Source of the DNA: Galerina marginata
Taxonomy: Eukaryota; Basidiomycota; Agaricomycetes; Agaricales; Galerinaceae
Assembly (NCBI GenBank): GCA_023014335.1
Contig: JAECYW010000022.1
Location: 620,001 to 684,000, forward strand
Length of the DNA stretch: 64,000 bases
Direction of reading: 5' to 3'
The position numbers and the translations under genes are program-made. Position 1 is the first letter of the stretch; every line of letters begins with the position of its first letter. Under the pieces are notes generated by a model. That model had not been told where the DNA came from and searched no databases. It saw only the letters and a program-made list of their open reading frames with translations. Positions 61,147-64,000 of the stretch are shown one piece after another.

Positions 61147-63323
61147 TTATTGAATTACACCAGCGACCTTTCCTCCATCACCTCCATCTTCCGCCTCGTT
61201 CTTTCGCTTCCTTAACTTCTTTGGCGGAGGGGCCTCAGGGGGCTCGAGCGCCTCGCGTAAAGTCGATCGGAGAACAACCTTCGGCGGCACAACGGGCGTA
61301 AATCTCTCGGGACGGTTTGGACCCCTTGTCAATTATTACTTGCTTCAAACCTAGGCCCGTGGTTCCGTAGACCATATCCTGACTCGCTTGCTTGCCACCG
61401 GATTGCCTGCCGTCTCCATAAGCATCTTCCATCCATGACTCGAACTTGGAGCCCGCGCGAACAGTGCCGACTTCAAGATCTGCGGAAGTGAATTTCTCCC
61501 CTAGAGCGACGCGCAGGTCCTCCACGGCTTTGAAAATAGGGACCAGTTTCTGCTCAAAGGCAGACTGATTTTCCGGCGAAGAATCCCATGAGGCAATTAT
61601 CAAGACTGCCTCTGAGGTGCTCAATTACTTCGGCCATCCAGTTTTCAGATGTCGGTCTCGTTCGCGAGCGAGTGAGAGCACGCCATCTGCCGGACACGGC
61701 TTGTTCCTCTGAATGGGAAGTTAACCGATAGTCGGACAAAGTGATGACGGAAAAAACCTTACCAGAAACTCTGATGTCACTGTAAAGCGCCGCAAGAAAC
61801 TCAGCGCGACTTTTATCCCCTGGATACCATGAATCCATTTTGGAAAAACAAAAGCCAACCAACAATATCGAAAGAACAGCCTGCACGATGAGCGGATGGA
61901 CCTCGGGTTCAGGTTGTTGCGATTGCTTCATGAGCAAATTGACCATCGGCTCGCCAATTCGCCTGCAAGCTTGTTCGCAGTAGTGCTGCATATCCGCCAT
62001 GGGAACTTCGCGCTTTCCATGCACAATGGTATCTGCAAGAGAGGCTGAGGCCTGGAAGATTTCGTCGTTAAGGGTGACAACCTTGTAAGTGACATCCGAG
62101 ATGGAAAGGGAATCGGCCTTAGTCAAAAACACCTGAGCGCCGACTAGCTCTCTGCCCCGAGTCTCAGAAAGGGCCTTCGACTCTTCCAGCTCGCGCTGGA
62201 CGTTGGATAGTTCGTGCTGCAAGCTGTTATTAGTATCCTTGAGGCGCGCGCGCTCGTGGTCAAGGTCGTAGCAAGTGTGCCTCAACCCGCGAATTTCCTC
62301 TTTCGCCCTCTTATGTTCCATCCGGAGGTAGTTAATCTCTGCCATGGCTTTCTGAAGGTCTTCCTTGGTCTTGTCCCTTGGCGGGGAAGGACCGCTTGTA
62401 GGTATCAAAGAACGAAACGCGTTGCCAATCCCAAATCCATAACTTTGACCTTCCTTTCCTTCTCCTTGTTGAGGCTGGGGTTGCTGAACCTGCTCAATCT
62501 GCTCCGCCTGCCGACCCTGTTGGCCAATATCGTTCTCGGGAAGGCCTCCAGGCAACTGCCGTTCGGTATCCACTGCTTCTTCATCAGGTCCCGATGGAAG
62601 ATCGTCTGCTTCACTCGGTCCTTTAGCAGCTTTCACAGATTTGCCGGTAACTTTCGAGGCGTAGGATATCCTGTGGGTTGTGATAGCATCGCCTGGGCCC
62701 TGAGCTTGAGGAGGCTGTACGGAGTGCTCTGCGGCGAGCTTTTCTTCCCTTGATTTTGCGCCAGTCGAGTTCGCCGAAGGACGTGCCTTCAGGTTTCACA
62801 GATCGAGGTGGTCTAGTGGAAACAGCGACTTGGTTTTGCGCTGTGGATGTCGGTTTAGTGTGCGCTGATCCAGACGTCCCGGATTCGTCTGTCGTCGCCG
62901 TGTGGGAGGGGTGGTCTACTTTAGACATTTCCTCGGCTTCAACTTGGACGAGGTGGCGACGAATGTGCTCATGATCATCACTAAAAGAAGAAGCAGAGTC
63001 TGACCCTTGACGCTCCCCTGTTAGACGATTCTTGTCTCTTTGCGTTGTCTCTTTGTGTTTAGAAATGGGTTTCTCTGGCGGAGCTGGGCCTGCAGGTGAA
63101 GGACTGGTTCGTGACAACTCGTCTGCCTCGCGATCGCTGTTCGATCCTTTCGATCGTTGATCTTCCTGGGAACGTCGCCCTCTCGCGTGTGACGTAAACC
63201 CGGTTGATTACTTGAACCACGTCTGCTTCCTTGAGCACCCTGCCGACCTTGGGCTAGTCTCTGAGCGTCGGTGATCTGCTTGGGAACGGCTGACGTTGGG
63301 TCTGGATCGCCAACAGCAGGCAT
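61147..63323 (-). CDS. Coiled-coil protein of an Agaricomycete-specific family, frame breaks present
   Basis: Start MPAVGDPDPTSAVPKQ at 63323. The N-terminal 250 residues are disordered and charged. A coiled coil follows (KTKEDLQKAMAEINYLRMEH onward), then a conserved helical region with TKADSLSISDVTYKV, CRRIGEPMVNLL and SWYPGDKSRAEFLAALYSDI, and after a 54-nt intron AVSGRWRALTRSRTRP. The end reads FMEDAYGDGRQ-type text (SWMEDAYGDGRQ) and VVLRSTLREALEP. I have seen this arrangement as a recurrent uncharacterised mushroom family. Intron 63162-63211 is 50 nt. At least three other joins (about 62749-62782, 61600-61620, 61330-61365) need 34-nt introns or a 1-nt shift, so it may be partly decayed or have very short introns. 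Function unknown. Confidence 0.65.
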
Positions 63324-64000
63324 AGCTAAAGAGAGAGTAAAATCAGAAGAAATAGGATGTGGTGGAGCGGGTAGTGGTGGTGGTCAAGAAGAAAGGTCTG
63401 CGGTGATCGTTAGCGCCCATGGACGCGGGTACTTGACATGTGCAGGTGCCTAGATTATAGTAGATAGCCCAAACTGTAAATATAGGGGTCGGAACAACCG
63501 GCCCGCTACTGCTGGCCTCCCGCTGTCGACCAGATAAGTAGTCAAACAGCGAGGTCCAATTTCTAGTGCTACTAGTAGCAGTGGTGGTATAATCACACTG
63601 CCGTCTGATAGGATGAATATGAACTTTGGCACAGACTTGAAATCAGCAGGTCCACAAAGGGACGAAGTTTATTTAAATGGTCAATCGGTGTAACTCATAT
63701 GTAGATTCTAGGACGCGCACTAGCGAAAAAAGTAAACAAGGTCAGATTAAATAAGCCATTAACATGGTTCTAAGGTCCCGATGCCTGCAGCCTTGCCGGG
63801 AGTCGCCTCGGGTTTCGACCATGCAGATGCCGCTGTTACGTTTGACAGGAGGTATATACAGCATTGGACATTCTCTAGGGAGTAGGCCATTGGAACTTCA
63901 GCGAGACTGCAATTATGTCCACTTCCTGTAGGCATTGTCTATTACGTTCAACGTCGTCCCTGGATTCTTGGCGACCAAATGGACCAAGCGAGATAGGTCC
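63324..64000. other. Upstream region, no gene recognised
   Basis: Promoter side of the coiled-coil gene and sequence running out of the window. No domain-bearing frame or match to the repeat family was seen. Confidence 0.35.

Noticed and set aside
1..64000. tRNA, rRNA and telomere repeats
   Set aside because: No convincing tRNA A/B box pair, rRNA text or telomeric repeat was noticed by eye; this is not an exhaustive scan.

Overview
The window looks like a gene-poor, repeat-dense stretch of a mushroom-forming basidiomycete (Agaricomycetes) genome. Genes carry several short GT-AG introns of about 48-82 nt. The recognisable families are typical of that group: C2-like/TPR/CHAT protein, F-box-like proteins, AIG1-like small GTPases, a SUN-domain protein, a RING protein, a FAD monooxygenase and a coiled-coil Agaricomycete family. 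No species assignment is possible by eye.

Bases 1-34,000 are almost entirely one long repeat family in alternating orientation: copy A (1-5955, +, entering from outside the window), copy B (9989-18544, -), diverged copies D (18545-22600, -) and E (7207-7970, +), and copy C (26423-33995, +). A and B form a hairpin whose 4-kb loop holds a SUN-domain gene. B and C form a larger inverted repeat with arms of about 7.6-7.9 kb and a 7.9-kb loop that holds a RING-finger gene. The arms carry a tandem satellite (158-bp unit inside composite units of about 360-374 bp), a transduplicated exon fragment, and a four-exon gene for a 168-residue tail-anchored helical protein. That gene appears identical in B and C and is decayed in a third copy after C. 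No reverse transcriptase, integrase, transposase or helicase was recognised.

From 34.7 to 64 kb the sequence is more ordinary genome with signs of local duplication and decay. There is a small spliced hypothetical gene (about 35.8-36.0 kb). An AT-rich cluster of palindromic ACCATATTTT/AAAATATGGT motifs runs into the end of a C2-like/TPR/CHAT gene (37.1-40.4 kb), which loses its catalytic cysteine part. A broken F-box fragment (40.5 kb) was copied from the intact F-box gene at 54.7-56.3 kb. A 1277-residue F-box protein with beta-propeller-like segments occupies 41.5-45.6 kb. Three AIG1-like GTPase paralogues (48.8-53.8 kb) comprise one with a short C-terminus, one full length except for a single nonsense codon, and one intact. 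A FAD monooxygenase lies at 59.2-60.8 kb and a coiled-coil family gene with several frame breaks at 61.1-63.3 kb.

Exon coordinates come from reading splice signals and frame by eye; there is no transcript support. Percent identities were not computed.
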